In this document: positions 33,589-42,247 of the stretch, piece by piece
Layout: each line of letters starts with the position of its first letter
How positions within the stretch are numbered: the first letter of the stretch is position 1
From: an uncultured Ruminococcus sp.
GTDB lineage: Bacteria > Bacillota > Clostridia > Oscillospirales > Acutalibacteraceae
Reading direction: 5' to 3'
Length of the DNA stretch: 64,000 bases
NCBI GenBank assembly: GCA_900539465.1
Contig: UQCF01000003.1
Span: forward strand, 1-64,000
Notes under the pieces: model-generated
Seen by the model: the letters and a program-made list of their open reading frames with translations, nothing else
What the model was told of the DNA's origin: nothing
The model's database searches: none
Made by a program: the position numbers and the translations under genes

Positions 33589-33843
33589 TTATTTTGCAGC
33601 CGAATAAGCGGTTTTCACACTGACATCTTTAAGTCTGCCGATTTTGCCGGAGACCGCATTTATTGTCTCAAGCGGAGCGTCAATGGCAACGCTTATAATA
33701 TTGATATTCTTTTTGCGATAAGGCACACCCATTCTGCCTATGATATGCTCGCCGTATTCATGAAGAACGGAGTTCACCTTTTCGGCAGAATCAAGATTTT
33801 CCACAATAATAGAAATCACGGCAACTCTGCTTTCGTTTTCCAT
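33589..33843 (-). CDS. TM1266-type iron-only hydrogenase system regulator
   Basis: An 84-residue NikR/ACT-like ferredoxin-fold protein (SRVAVISIIVENLDSAEKVN, then GRMGVPYRKKNINIISVAID). The family is found beside hydrogenase maturation genes and is thought to be regulatory. The ATG at 33843 directly follows GGAGG; the longer frame begins at a TTG inside that site. It opens the hydG-hydF operon and lies behind a structured leader with a terminator. Confidence 0.85.
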   Translation of the reverse strand: MENESRVAVISIIVENLDSAEKVNSVLHEYGEHIIGRMGVPYRKKNINIISVAIDAPLETINAVSGKIGRLKDVSVKTAYSAAK

Positions 33844-33857
33844 AATAACCTCCAAAT

Positions 33858-33884
33858 AAAAAGCGCCTTTCCGGAGAAAGGCGC
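33858..33884 (-). terminator. Leader terminator (attenuator) of the hyd operon
   Basis: On the minus strand GCGCCTTTC pairs with GAAAGGCGC over a 4-base loop, followed by TTTTTA. It lies before the first gene, 15 bases from the start codon. A perfect 7-base alternative pairing exists between GAGAAAG at 33955-33961 and CTTTCTC at 33874-33880 inside this hairpin. Confidence 0.85.
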
Positions 33885-33984
33885 AAATACACTTATATTG
33901 AGTATTGTCGGCACTTTCACCTCAATAAATTTCGGCGTCAGAAATTTTAAACAACTTTCTCTAAGGCATGCCCGAGAGTCGGTT
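33885..33984 (-). ncRNA. Candidate cis-regulatory leader RNA of unknown class
   Basis: The untranslated leader between the promoter and the terminator is about 100 bases. It contains a perfect 7-bp stem TATTGAG/CTCAATA (33896-33902 with 33921-33927), a CCGA/TCGG hairpin near its 5' end, and the antiterminator strand GAGAAAG. I do not recognise a known riboswitch class. T-box, SAM, cobalamin and TPP signatures are absent. Confidence 0.55.
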
Positions 33985-33990
33985 TTTAAT

Positions 33991-34019
33991 ATAATATCAT
34001 TTTGTCAAATTATTGTCAA
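33991..34019 (-). promoter_or_regulatory. Promoter of the hydrogenase maturation operon
   Basis: TTGACA, 17 bases, TATTAT on the minus strand, about 150 bases before the first start codon, so that a long leader is transcribed. Confidence 0.85.
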
Positions 34020-34023
34020 GGTT

Positions 34024-34860
34024 TTATATGTTTTCGAGAGCCTTCTCGGCATCGGCATAGCCCTGCTCATACACCTTTTTGAGCTTTTTGGCATCCTTGC
34101 TGGCAATGCTTATGCCCTCCGAGCCGTCCGGAGCGATTATGACAGCCCTGCCCTCTTTTTGATAAGCTCTGAGCTTTTCCAAAGAGCGGTTATAAGCTTC
34201 ATGCCGCGTGTGAATTTTGCCGTAAACCTCGGGGTATTTTTCGCCGAGACTGCGGTGAAGAACCAAATCAAATTTTTCGGGCTTCTTCACAAAATCCACG
34301 GGTCTTGTCAGCACGGCAACGATTTTGTCGCAGCCGTCTGCAAAAACTTTATCAACCGGAAGCGGATCCGAAACTCCGCCGTCAAAATATTCGCGCCCGT
34401 CCACGGCATATGGCTTGTTCATAAGCGGCACGGCGCATGATGCTTTTATGACATCATAATTATCTCTTGTTAAATACTTTTTATTAAAATATACGGGATT
34501 TCCGCTTTCGGCATCTGTTGCAACAACTATAAATTCACTTTTGTTATTTTTCATTGCGTCAAAATCGAGCGGATCCTCACCGGATGAATTGCTGAGATAC
34601 GAATACACATAGTCAAGATTAAAAAATGAGCCGCTTTTAATAAAATTTTCTGCGCTCATGTATTCTTTTCTGAGGGCATAATCGGTATAAAACCTGAAAT
34701 TTCTGCCCCTTTGCCCCGCTAAAAAAGTTGCAATATTCGCACAGCCTGCCGAAACACCTATGCAATAATCAAAACTTATGCCGTTATCAAGAAAGCAGTC
34801 GGTAACTCCCGCGCCGTAGACGTCTCTCATTCCGCCGCCCATATCCATAAAGCCTAACAT
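34024..34860 (-). CDS. Patatin-like phospholipase
   Basis: A 278-residue cytosolic lipid acyl hydrolase. The oxyanion loop is GGGMRDVYGAG, the nucleophile is S37 in GVSAG, and the dyad aspartate is in FDGGVSDPLPV. It resembles the RssA/YjjU-type bacterial patatins. The preferred lipid is unknown. It lies downstream of the liv cluster behind a terminator and has a GGGAGG site of its own. No promoter was obvious, so low read-through from liv may drive it. Confidence 0.9.
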   Translation of the reverse strand: MLGFMDMGGGMRDVYGAGVTDCFLDNGISFDYCIGVSAGCANIATFLAGQRGRNFRFYTDYALRKEYMSAENFIKSGSFFNLDYVYSYLSNSSGEDPLDFDAMKNNKSEFIVVATDAESGNPVYFNKKYLTRDNYDVIKASCAVPLMNKPYAVDGREYFDGGVSDPLPVDKVFADGCDKIVAVLTRPVDFVKKPEKFDLVLHRSLGEKYPEVYGKIHTRHEAYNRSLEKLRAYQKEGRAVIIAPDGSEGISIASKDAKKLKKVYEQGYADAEKALENI

Positions 34861-34882
34861 ATGTCACAGCCTCCCAAAAGGT

Positions 34883-34908
34883 AAAAAAGCAGGCACAGAA
34901 CCTGCTTT
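34883..34908 (-). terminator. Terminator of the liv operon
   Basis: AAAGCAGG pairs with CCTGCTTT on the minus strand, followed by TTT. It begins right after the livF stop codon. Confidence 0.85.
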
Positions 34909-34911
34909 TTA

Positions 34912-35622
34912 TTATGCACCGAGATAAGCCTTTCTGACAGACTCATCGTTTATAAGGTCGCTCGCCTTGCCGCTGAGTGAAATGTTGCCCGTTTCAAGAA
35001 CATACGCTCTGTCGGCAATAGAGAGAGCTTTCTGCGCGTTCTGCTCAACGAGAAGAACGGTTGTGCCGCCCTCGCTTATAACTTTGATAATATCAAAAAT
35101 TTCAGAAACAAGAAGCGGAGAAAGACCCATTGACGGTTCATCCATCAATATGATTCTGGGGTTGCTCATCAAAGCTCTGCCCATTGCAAGCATCTGCTGC
35201 TCGCCGCCGGAAAGTGTGCCGGCAATCTGCCCTTTTCTCTCTTCAAGTCTGGGGAAACGCTCATAAACCATTTTGAGCGTTTTTGAGATTTCGGCCTTGT
35301 CTTTTCTTGTGTATGCACCGAGCTTTAAATTTTCAAGCACCGTGAGCTGCTGGAATATTCTGCGTCCCTCCGGCACATGAGCCATACCCATAGATACGAT
35401 TTTATGAGCCGGAACTTTTGTAATATCTTTGCCGTCAAAAATTATTTTGCCGCTCTTGGGCTGGATAAGTCCCGTAATTGTGTGAAGAGTTGTTGTTTTA
35501 CCTGCGCCGTTTGCTCCTATGAGCGCAATAACCTCGCCGGCGTTGACCTCAAAGGATATGCCTTTGATAGCTCTTATCACACCGTAATAAACTTCAAGAT
35601 TTTCAACTTCAAGCATAGCCAT
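34912..35622 (-). CDS. livF: Branched-chain amino acid ABC transporter ATPase LivF
   Basis: A 236-residue ABC ATPase with Walker A GANGAGKTT, signature LSGGEQQ and Walker B RIILMDEPSMGLSP. It powers the high-affinity import of leucine, isoleucine and valine (or related amides) with LivG. A GGAGG site precedes it and it lies 14 bases after livG. Confidence 0.94.
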   Translation of the reverse strand: MAMLEVENLEVYYGVIRAIKGISFEVNAGEVIALIGANGAGKTTTLHTITGLIQPKSGKIIFDGKDITKVPAHKIVSMGMAHVPEGRRIFQQLTVLENLKLGAYTRKDKAEISKTLKMVYERFPRLEERKGQIAGTLSGGEQQMLAMGRALMSNPRIILMDEPSMGLSPLLVSEIFDIIKVISEGGTTVLLVEQNAQKALSIADRAYVLETGNISLSGKASDLINDESVRKAYLGA

Positions 35623-35636
35623 AACTTTATTCCTCC

Positions 35637-36395
35637 TTATTCACCGAGATATGCCGTTACGACTTCAGGATTTTGGAGCACGGCGGATGTTTCGCCCTGT
35701 GCCAAAACCTTGCCGAAGTTGAGTACGGTAAGTTCTTCGCATATTCCCGAAACAAGGCGCATATCATGCTCTATTAAAAGTATGGTCATGTCAAACTCGT
35801 CACGGACAAAACGTATGGTATCCATAAGCTCCTGCGTTTCGTTGGGGTTCATGCCTGCGGCGGGCTCGTCGAGAAGCAAGAGCTTGGGATTTGTGGCAAG
35901 TGCTCTCGCGATTTCAAGCTTTCTCTGCTTGCCGTATGGAAGATTGCAAGCGAGAAGCGACGCCTCTTTGTCAAGGTCAAAAACTTTCAGAAGTTCCATG
36001 GCTTTTTTATCCATAGCCGCCTCTTTTTTGTAGTATGAGGGCAGCTTCAAAAGCGCACACGGAACAGAATATTTATTTTGATTGTGAAGACCGGTTTTAA
36101 CATTGTCAAGAACGCTCATGTTGTTAAAAAGTCTGATATTCTGAAAGGTTCTTGCAATACCCGCCTTGTTGACGTCTGCGGTCTTTTTGCCGTTCATAAG
36201 AGCGCCGTCAAGATAAATCTCACCGGCAGTCGGCTTATAAACGCCCGTCAAAAGGTTGAAAATCGTTGTTTTGCCTGCGCCGTTGGGGCCGATAAGTCCG
36301 TAAAGCTGACCTTTTTCGACAGAGATATTAAAATCGTCTACCGCTTTAAGTCCGCCGAACTGAATAGAAAGATTTTTTACTTCAAGGAGTGCCAT
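35637..36395 (-). CDS. livG: Branched-chain amino acid ABC transporter ATPase LivG
   Basis: A 252-residue ABC ATPase with Walker A GPNGAGKTT and Walker B LLLLDEPAAGMNPNE, plus the extended C-terminal region typical of LivG. The signature region reads LPYGKQRK, as is common in this subfamily. Its ATG follows the livM stop codon with no gap. Confidence 0.94.
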   Translation of the reverse strand: MALLEVKNLSIQFGGLKAVDDFNISVEKGQLYGLIGPNGAGKTTIFNLLTGVYKPTAGEIYLDGALMNGKKTADVNKAGIARTFQNIRLFNNMSVLDNVKTGLHNQNKYSVPCALLKLPSYYKKEAAMDKKAMELLKVFDLDKEASLLACNLPYGKQRKLEIARALATNPKLLLLDEPAAGMNPNETQELMDTIRFVRDEFDMTILLIEHDMRLVSGICEELTVLNFGKVLAQGETSAVLQNPEVVTAYLGE

Positions 36396-37490
36396 TTACG
36401 CCGCCTCCTTTGCTTTAATTTTTTTCTTGTTTTTGAGAAGATGTTTGGGAGAATATTTTTCTCTGAAGCCTTCAAGTGCGGGGCTTGATGTGAATATCAT
36501 CATAACGATAAGAACTATTGAGTAAATGAGCATACGGTAATCGTTGAGGAAGCGAAGCTCTTCGGGAAGAAGGGTGAGGATTATCGTTGCGATGATTGAG
36601 CCTTTGATATTGCCTATTCCGCCGAGAACGACATAAACAAGTATCATTATAGACATATTATATCCGAAGTTATCTGTTGTTGCGGTGAGCGATGAGAGGT
36701 TGTGAGTGTAAAGAACACCCGCGATACCTGCAAAAAACGCGGAAACAACAAATGCGATAAGCTTGTACTTTGTAACATTTATACCGATGGACTCCGCCGC
36801 TATTCTGTTGTCGCGTATTGCCATTATTGCGCGTCCGTCACGGGAATGGATAAGGTTGAGAATAACAAAAAGTGTTATGATAACAAGCACAAATCCGACC
36901 GCAAAGGTTGCGTCACGCGGAATGCCGGTTATGCCGAGCGCTCCATTTATAATTGTTTTGCCGTCAATATCCATATTCATAGCCGCCGCACTCTCTGTTG
37001 AGAAGTGGAAGCCCTTGCTGTCTTTACCGACATATATGACGTTGACGACGTTTTTAATTATCTCGCCGAAAGCAAGCGTTACGATTGCGAGGTAGTCGCC
37101 CTTAAGACGAAGAACAGGGATACCCACTATAAATCCGAATATTGCCGCTGCTACGCCGCCTATTATTATTGCAAGGGGCAGACGAACCCATACGGAGGTT
37201 ATTGTGTCTTTAACGCATACAGAGAAGAATGCGCTCGCAAATGCGCCGACGCACATAAAGCCTGCATGGCCGAGGCTGAGCTCGCCCAAAATGCCGACCG
37301 TGAGGTTAAGAGAAATTGCCATGATAACATAAGCGCACATCGGCACCAAAAGACCTTTTAAAAGGTTGCTGATGCTGCCCGTCATCATAAGAGTCTGGGG
37401 AACTAAGAACAGTACCAAAGCCAAAAGATATGTCGTAAGGCTGCTCTTGGTGCTTTTTTTCATGCTGCCGAGTCTTGAACCTTTTTTCAT
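36396..37490 (-). CDS. livM: Branched-chain amino acid ABC transporter permease LivM
   Basis: A 364-residue inner-membrane permease with about ten hydrophobic segments and the family loop GRAIMAIRDNRIAAESIGIN. The start at 37490 follows a GGGGGTG site; the 22 extra upstream codons of the open frame overlap livH and are unlikely to be translated. A basic, Ser/Lys-rich N-terminal stretch precedes the first helix. Confidence 0.93.
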   Translation of the reverse strand: MKKGSRLGSMKKSTKSSLTTYLLALVLFLVPQTLMMTGSISNLLKGLLVPMCAYVIMAISLNLTVGILGELSLGHAGFMCVGAFASAFFSVCVKDTITSVWVRLPLAIIIGGVAAAIFGFIVGIPVLRLKGDYLAIVTLAFGEIIKNVVNVIYVGKDSKGFHFSTESAAAMNMDIDGKTIINGALGITGIPRDATFAVGFVLVIITLFVILNLIHSRDGRAIMAIRDNRIAAESIGINVTKYKLIAFVVSAFFAGIAGVLYTHNLSSLTATTDNFGYNMSIMILVYVVLGGIGNIKGSIIATIILTLLPEELRFLNDYRMLIYSIVLIVMMIFTSSPALEGFREKYSPKHLLKNKKKIKAKEAA

Positions 37491-37503
37491 AAAAAGCACC
37501 CCC

Positions 37504-38385
37504 TTAAACCTTTTCGTTAATCTTCTTGCCGAAAATACCCGTGGGCTTAACAACAAGAATTATTATAAGAACGAGGAAAACAATAGCGTCTGCCATCTGT
37601 GACGAGATGTAGGCTTTGCTCAAACTCTCTATAACACCGAGAAGTATGCCGCCGACCATTGCGCCGGGGATTGAGCCTATGCCGCCGAAAACAGCCGCAA
37701 CAAATGCCTTGATACCGGGCATTGCGCCTGTGTAAGGAGTAAGCGTGGGATATGCCGAGCAAAGAAGAACACCTGCTATTGCGGCAAGTCCCGAACCGAT
37801 TGCAAAGGTCAAAGCTATTGTTCCGTTTACGTTTACACCCATGAGCTGTGCCGCTCCCCTGTCTTCGGAGACAGCGAGCATGGCTCTGCCGGGCTTGGTT
37901 TTATTTACAAATAATGTAAGGAAGATCATTATTATAATGCAGGCTGCAATTGTGACTATTGTTTCGCCTGTTATTGTGAGTTCGCCGTTGCCTATTTTGA
38001 TTGCCGGCAAATGAACAACGGACTGGAACGATTTTGTATCTGCTTTAAATATAAGAAGCGCAAGGTTTTGAAGAAGATAGCTGACGCCGATGGCAGTGAT
38101 AAGAACTGCGAGCGGAGTTGCGCCTCTGAGCGGACGGTATGCAAGACGTTCAATCACAACACCGAGCACTGTGCAGCCGATAACAGAAATGATTATACCG
38201 AGCCACTCGGGAAGACCGGACATACTAACCGTGTAGTATACGATAAATCCCCCGACCATAATAACATCGCCGTGTGCGAAGTTAAGCATCTTGGCTATAC
38301 CGTAGACCATGGTATAGCCCAAAGCGATTATGGCATAGACGCTGCCCAAGCTCAAACCGCTTATCAAAAAGTTTAAAAAGTCCAA
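37504..38385 (-). CDS. livH: Branched-chain amino acid ABC transporter permease LivH
   Basis: A 293-residue inner-membrane permease beginning MDFLNFLISGLSLGSVYAI, with the conserved NFAHGD motif and the permease loop GRAMLAVSEDRGAAQLMGVN. It pairs with LivM to form the channel. It lies downstream of livK, separated by an intercistronic hairpin. Confidence 0.94.
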   Translation of the reverse strand: MDFLNFLISGLSLGSVYAIIALGYTMVYGIAKMLNFAHGDVIMVGGFIVYYTVSMSGLPEWLGIIISVIGCTVLGVVIERLAYRPLRGATPLAVLITAIGVSYLLQNLALLIFKADTKSFQSVVHLPAIKIGNGELTITGETIVTIAACIIIMIFLTLFVNKTKPGRAMLAVSEDRGAAQLMGVNVNGTIALTFAIGSGLAAIAGVLLCSAYPTLTPYTGAMPGIKAFVAAVFGGIGSIPGAMVGGILLGVIESLSKAYISSQMADAIVFLVLIIILVVKPTGIFGKKINEKV

Positions 38386-38419
38386 AATTTAACCTCCCTA
38401 GTAATCTGTGTTGTAACAG

Positions 38420-38452
38420 AAACAAAGCCGTCCTTTATTTGAGAACGGCTTT
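38420..38452 (-). terminator. Intercistronic hairpin between livK and livH
   Basis: AAAGCCGT pairs with ACGGCTTT on the minus strand, followed by a short T-containing stretch (GTTTC). It probably ends most transcripts after livK so that binding protein is made in excess, with partial read-through into livHMGF. Confidence 0.7.
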
Positions 38453-38475
38453 GCTCAAATTTAAAGTAAATTCAG

Positions 38476-39642
38476 TTACATTGCGACATACTCGCCGTTT
38501 TTGATTACCATACCCTTAGGAGACTTGTTGGGCTCGCCCTCGGCAGTCCATGTCATACCGAGACCTGTTACGCCGTCAACCTTTATCTGAGTCATAGCTG
38601 TTTTAAGAGCGTTGCAAATGTCTGAAACTGACTGGTCGGGAGTTACGCCTGCCTTTTCGATTGCAGCCTTGATGATGTAGATTGCATCATAAGCGTCTGC
38701 GCCGAACTGGTTGGGGATGTCGCCGAACTTAGTCTTGTAGGAATTTACAAACTTCTGTGTAAGCTCATCCTTAGCGTCTGCCGCGAAGGGAGTAAGAAGA
38801 ACAACACCTTCTGCAAGCTTTGTATCAAAGTTCTTAACTTTAAGAATACCGTCCATGCCGTCAACGCCGAACATCTTGGGAGCATAGCCCATTTTGTTAG
38901 CCTGAGAGAGGATAAGAGATGCCTCTGTGTAGTAGATGGGAAGGAAGAGGAGGTCTGCGCCTGCGCTCTTAGCCTGCTGAAGCTGTACGGTGAAGTCTTT
39001 GTTGCTGTCTTTTGTGAAAGCAGTCTCTGAAACGAGTGTGAGGTTCTTGGCGGCTGCTTCGCTCTTGAACTTCTCATAGATACCTGCCGAGTAAGCGTTT
39101 GAGCTGTCATAAATAACCGCTATCTTTGTGCCGAGCTTCTGATCTGCAATGTAGTCTGCCGAAGCAATACCCTGGTTGGGGTCTGAGAAGCATACACGGA
39201 AAGCGTTGTCATACTTAACGCACTCAACAGCCGAACCCGAGGGGGTGAGCATGAACATATTATCGTCATGTGTGTTCTCGGCAACTGTCATGCAGGGTGT
39301 GCTGGTAACTGTGCCCATGAGAATCTGCATGCCCTTATCTTTAAGGTCGTTATAAGCGTTAACGGCTTTCTGAGCGTCGCCCATATCGTCTGCACTCATG
39401 AACTCAACCTTGTAGCCGTTGATGCCGCCTGCCGCGTTGATTTCGTCAACCGCAAGCTGAGCTGCGTTCATAACCGCGTTGCCGTATTCTGCCGCATCGC
39501 CTGTTGTGGGGCCTATGCTGCCGATTTTAAATACTGTGTTGCCGCTGTTTTTACCGTCGTCGGTTTTAGTGTTGCCGCATGCGCAAAGGATGCCCATGAG
39601 CATGGCTGCCGACAAAACCATGCAAAGAATTTTCTTAAGCAT
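38476..39642 (-). CDS. livK: Branched-chain amino acid substrate-binding lipoprotein
   Basis: A 388-residue periplasmic-binding-fold lipoprotein (Peripla_BP_6). A signal peptide ends in LCAC, followed by a Gly/Asn/Ser-type linker and the core starting KIGSIGPTTGDAAEYG. It captures the substrate outside the membrane for LivHMGF. The ATG at 39642 follows AAGGAGG; the longer open frame is not used. Ligand specificity within the family (leucine, amides, urea) cannot be read from sequence. Confidence 0.94.
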   Translation of the reverse strand: MLKKILCMVLSAAMLMGILCACGNTKTDDGKNSGNTVFKIGSIGPTTGDAAEYGNAVMNAAQLAVDEINAAGGINGYKVEFMSADDMGDAQKAVNAYNDLKDKGMQILMGTVTSTPCMTVAENTHDDNMFMLTPSGSAVECVKYDNAFRVCFSDPNQGIASADYIADQKLGTKIAVIYDSSNAYSAGIYEKFKSEAAAKNLTLVSETAFTKDSNKDFTVQLQQAKSAGADLLFLPIYYTEASLILSQANKMGYAPKMFGVDGMDGILKVKNFDTKLAEGVVLLTPFAADAKDELTQKFVNSYKTKFGDIPNQFGADAYDAIYIIKAAIEKAGVTPDQSVSDICNALKTAMTQIKVDGVTGLGMTWTAEGEPNKSPKGMVIKNGEYVAM

Positions 39643-39725
39643 TTTAAATGTCCTCCTTAAATTAGTCACTTCAACAATAAAATAAAATGCCGATTGACTG
39701 TCACTTTTAACAAATTGACTTCCCA

Positions 39726-39754
39726 ATTTTAAAACACATTGCCCAACTTGTCAA
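39726..39754 (-). promoter_or_regulatory. Promoter of the liv operon
   Basis: TTGACA, 17 bases, TAAAAT on the minus strand, about 84 bases before the livK start codon. Confidence 0.85.
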
Positions 39755-39830
39755 CAAAAATGACCAACTATGTTAAATTTGTTATGCGGATAGATTAAAA
39801 AAAGTCAATAATTGGCAATCTTAAAATAAA

Positions 39831-42233
39831 TCAAAGCATATTTTCCGTCTCTTTGAGCTGTGATTTTAATATTTTGGGTGCAAAAGGATAGTTTTTGTTT
39901 TTAAGCAACGGAGCAACTCTGACGTTTTTCACCCCGTTAAATCCGTCATATCTTGAAAGGAGCGACAGAACCTTGTCTTTTTTAGCTGTGTTTTTTCTGT
40001 TTATGCAGCCGCAAAGGCTTACGAGGATATTTTTTGAAGATGAAGGCTGATTGATTTTAAGCTTCAAAAATCCCTCGGTGCAGTCAGTTTCATACCGCGG
40101 CGCACCGTTTTCGGTGCTGACCGATATATCGCCGCAGGATTCGATATTTCTGAAAGAAAGCGTATATGCGCGCTCATTCGGCAAAAGCTCGGCGCAGCCG
40201 TTTGTGCTTATTTTAAACTCAAGGCGGTCACCGTCGGTTTTCAGTGTAAATTCGGTCAAAGAGAACCTGCCGCATTCATAGTCTCGGCTCTCTCCGTCGT
40301 CTTCATACATTAAAAAGCTGTTATTGCCGTTAAAAATAAGTATTTCAAGCTCCGACGGAAGAGCGGCACCGTTGCCCGTGCCGTCAATATCAAGCGGAAT
40401 TATCGCACCCTCTTTTGCGAGCACGGGGATTGAATTTATATCGCGGTACATATTTATTTTTTGACCGCCTTTATACATCGCACCTGTGAATATATCGGTA
40501 TATATTCCCTCCGGCAGCCAAACCGCCGCCTTTGCGAGAGAGGTCTTTTTATCCGCTTTTTCTGTTATCGGCGCGGCTATGAGCTCGGTGCCGAAAAAGT
40601 ATTCGTTGCCGCATTTATACGCTTCGGCTTCTTCCGGATATTCGTAATACATAGGTCTTAAAAGCGTTTCGCCGTTTTTAAAGCAGCGGTAATTCATAGA
40701 ATAAAGATAAGGTATGAGCCTTTTTCTAAGCCGCAGAGCCTCTGCGGCACACTTATATATATGATAAGGATAATTCCACGGTTCCTTGCCCATAAGCTCA
40801 TTGCTTGTTGAGTGCAGGCGGTTTATTGGGCTGAACACTCCAAACCAAAGCCAGCGTAAATAAAGCTCGCCGTCATGTATTCCTCCCCTGTGACCGCCTA
40901 TGTCGTGGCTCCACCAGCCGTAGCCTATGTTTGAGGCTGTGGCGGTGAAATACGGCTGAAATTTAAGCGCACTCCAATAAATTGCCGTGTCGCCCGAAAA
41001 ACCGAGAGGATAGCGGTGACTGCCGGCACCCGCAAAGCGTGAGAGCGTGAGAGGTCTTTTGCCGCGGCTCTGCATATCGAGCGAATGATAATGATTCAGC
41101 GCCCACAACGGGTCAAGCCCGTCAACATCGGACTTTTTGCCCTGCTGCCAGTCTATCCACCAAAAATCAACGCCGTCTTTTTCTAAAGGATGATGCAGAA
41201 ATTCAAAATAGCCCTCGATAAATTTTTTGTTTGATAAATCAAATTTTATCTGCTCTTTTTTGGATGGGTCCATACTGAGATACTCGGCAAAATCCTTATA
41301 AGCGTCCTCAAACCATCTGACGCCCATATTCGGATGAACGTTGAGCGTGGTGTGAAGCTTCATATCCTTTAGCTTATGTAAAAAGGATTTATAATCGGGG
41401 AACAAATCCGTATTCCAGCTGTAACCTGTCCAGCCCTGATTGAGTTCGCTTATATTTTTAGGTCTGAATTTGTTTTTTGCGCTCTCGCCGAATTTTTCGG
41501 TTACCTTTACCCAGTGCCAATCCATATCAACAGTGGCAACGGTGAGCGGTATTTTTTCATCTTGAAATTTGTTCATTAAATCAAGGTATTCCTGCTGAGA
41601 ATATGCCTTGTATCTGCTCCACCAATTGCCGAAAACATAGCGGGGCAAAAGAGGAGCCGAACCCGTTAGCTTAAAGAAATCGCGCAGAGCGGATTTATAA
41701 TCTCTGCCGTAGGCAAAAACATAGTAATCTTTGCCGTTCTCTTCTCGTGAGAGTGCCTGCGACGCTTTCACCGGGAAGCCGTCGCCGCAAATGACAAGGC
41801 TTTTGCCGTCGTCAAGCACGGCAACGCCGTTTTCGGAGAGAATCCCCTCGCCTATCGGAATTTTTCCGTAGGTAAAGTCAAGAGTTCTGGCTGTTCCGCG
41901 CAAATTGCCGTTTTTAAAATTTTTTATCTTTTTGCCGTCTTTAAATTCAACGCTTTTAAGCCTGCCGTTTGATTTTTTTATCTCAAACGAGCAGTATTCG
42001 GTGGTCACGGTAACCGCCGCTTCGCTTTCATGGCACGAAAACTGCGGTGAACCGAAATTTCTGTACCACACTGTTTGAGTGGGCAAATCGCAAAACTTTT
42101 TATCTCTCCGAAATTCAACGCGCAAAAGCCTCGGGGTGAGCACGCTCAATCGCACGCTCCCCTTTTGGACGATAAATTTTTCGTCTGTGCGGCTTTCTGT
42201 ATTGACTGAAAAAATTTCTTCAAAATTGCCCAT
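39831..42233 (-). CDS. GH31 family glycoside hydrolase
   Basis: An 800-residue alpha-glycosidase. The catalytic barrel carries the nucleophile D361 in WWIDWQQG and the acid/base D415 in FSGDT. It is preceded by an N-terminal beta-sandwich and followed by C-terminal beta domains. There is no signal peptide, so it acts on imported oligosaccharides. GH31 includes alpha-glucosidases, alpha-xylosidases and sulfoquinovosidases; the WQQG variant after the nucleophile differs from the common WxDxNE form and does not settle the substrate. It begins 14 bases after ligA and may be co-transcribed with it. Confidence 0.9.
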   Translation of the reverse strand: MGNFEEIFSVNTESRTDEKFIVQKGSVRLSVLTPRLLRVEFRRDKKFCDLPTQTVWYRNFGSPQFSCHESEAAVTVTTEYCSFEIKKSNGRLKSVEFKDGKKIKNFKNGNLRGTARTLDFTYGKIPIGEGILSENGVAVLDDGKSLVICGDGFPVKASQALSREENGKDYYVFAYGRDYKSALRDFFKLTGSAPLLPRYVFGNWWSRYKAYSQQEYLDLMNKFQDEKIPLTVATVDMDWHWVKVTEKFGESAKNKFRPKNISELNQGWTGYSWNTDLFPDYKSFLHKLKDMKLHTTLNVHPNMGVRWFEDAYKDFAEYLSMDPSKKEQIKFDLSNKKFIEGYFEFLHHPLEKDGVDFWWIDWQQGKKSDVDGLDPLWALNHYHSLDMQSRGKRPLTLSRFAGAGSHRYPLGFSGDTAIYWSALKFQPYFTATASNIGYGWWSHDIGGHRGGIHDGELYLRWLWFGVFSPINRLHSTSNELMGKEPWNYPYHIYKCAAEALRLRKRLIPYLYSMNYRCFKNGETLLRPMYYEYPEEAEAYKCGNEYFFGTELIAAPITEKADKKTSLAKAAVWLPEGIYTDIFTGAMYKGGQKINMYRDINSIPVLAKEGAIIPLDIDGTGNGAALPSELEILIFNGNNSFLMYEDDGESRDYECGRFSLTEFTLKTDGDRLEFKISTNGCAELLPNERAYTLSFRNIESCGDISVSTENGAPRYETDCTEGFLKLKINQPSSSKNILVSLCGCINRKNTAKKDKVLSLLSRYDGFNGVKNVRVAPLLKNKNYPFAPKILKSQLKETENML

Positions 42234-42247
42234 AAAAACACTCCGTT

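Noticed and set aside
33885..33984. T-box or SAM riboswitch before the hydrogenase maturation genes
   Set aside because: No T-box consensus (AGGGTGGNACCGCG) and no S-box core are present, so I list it only as an unclassified leader.
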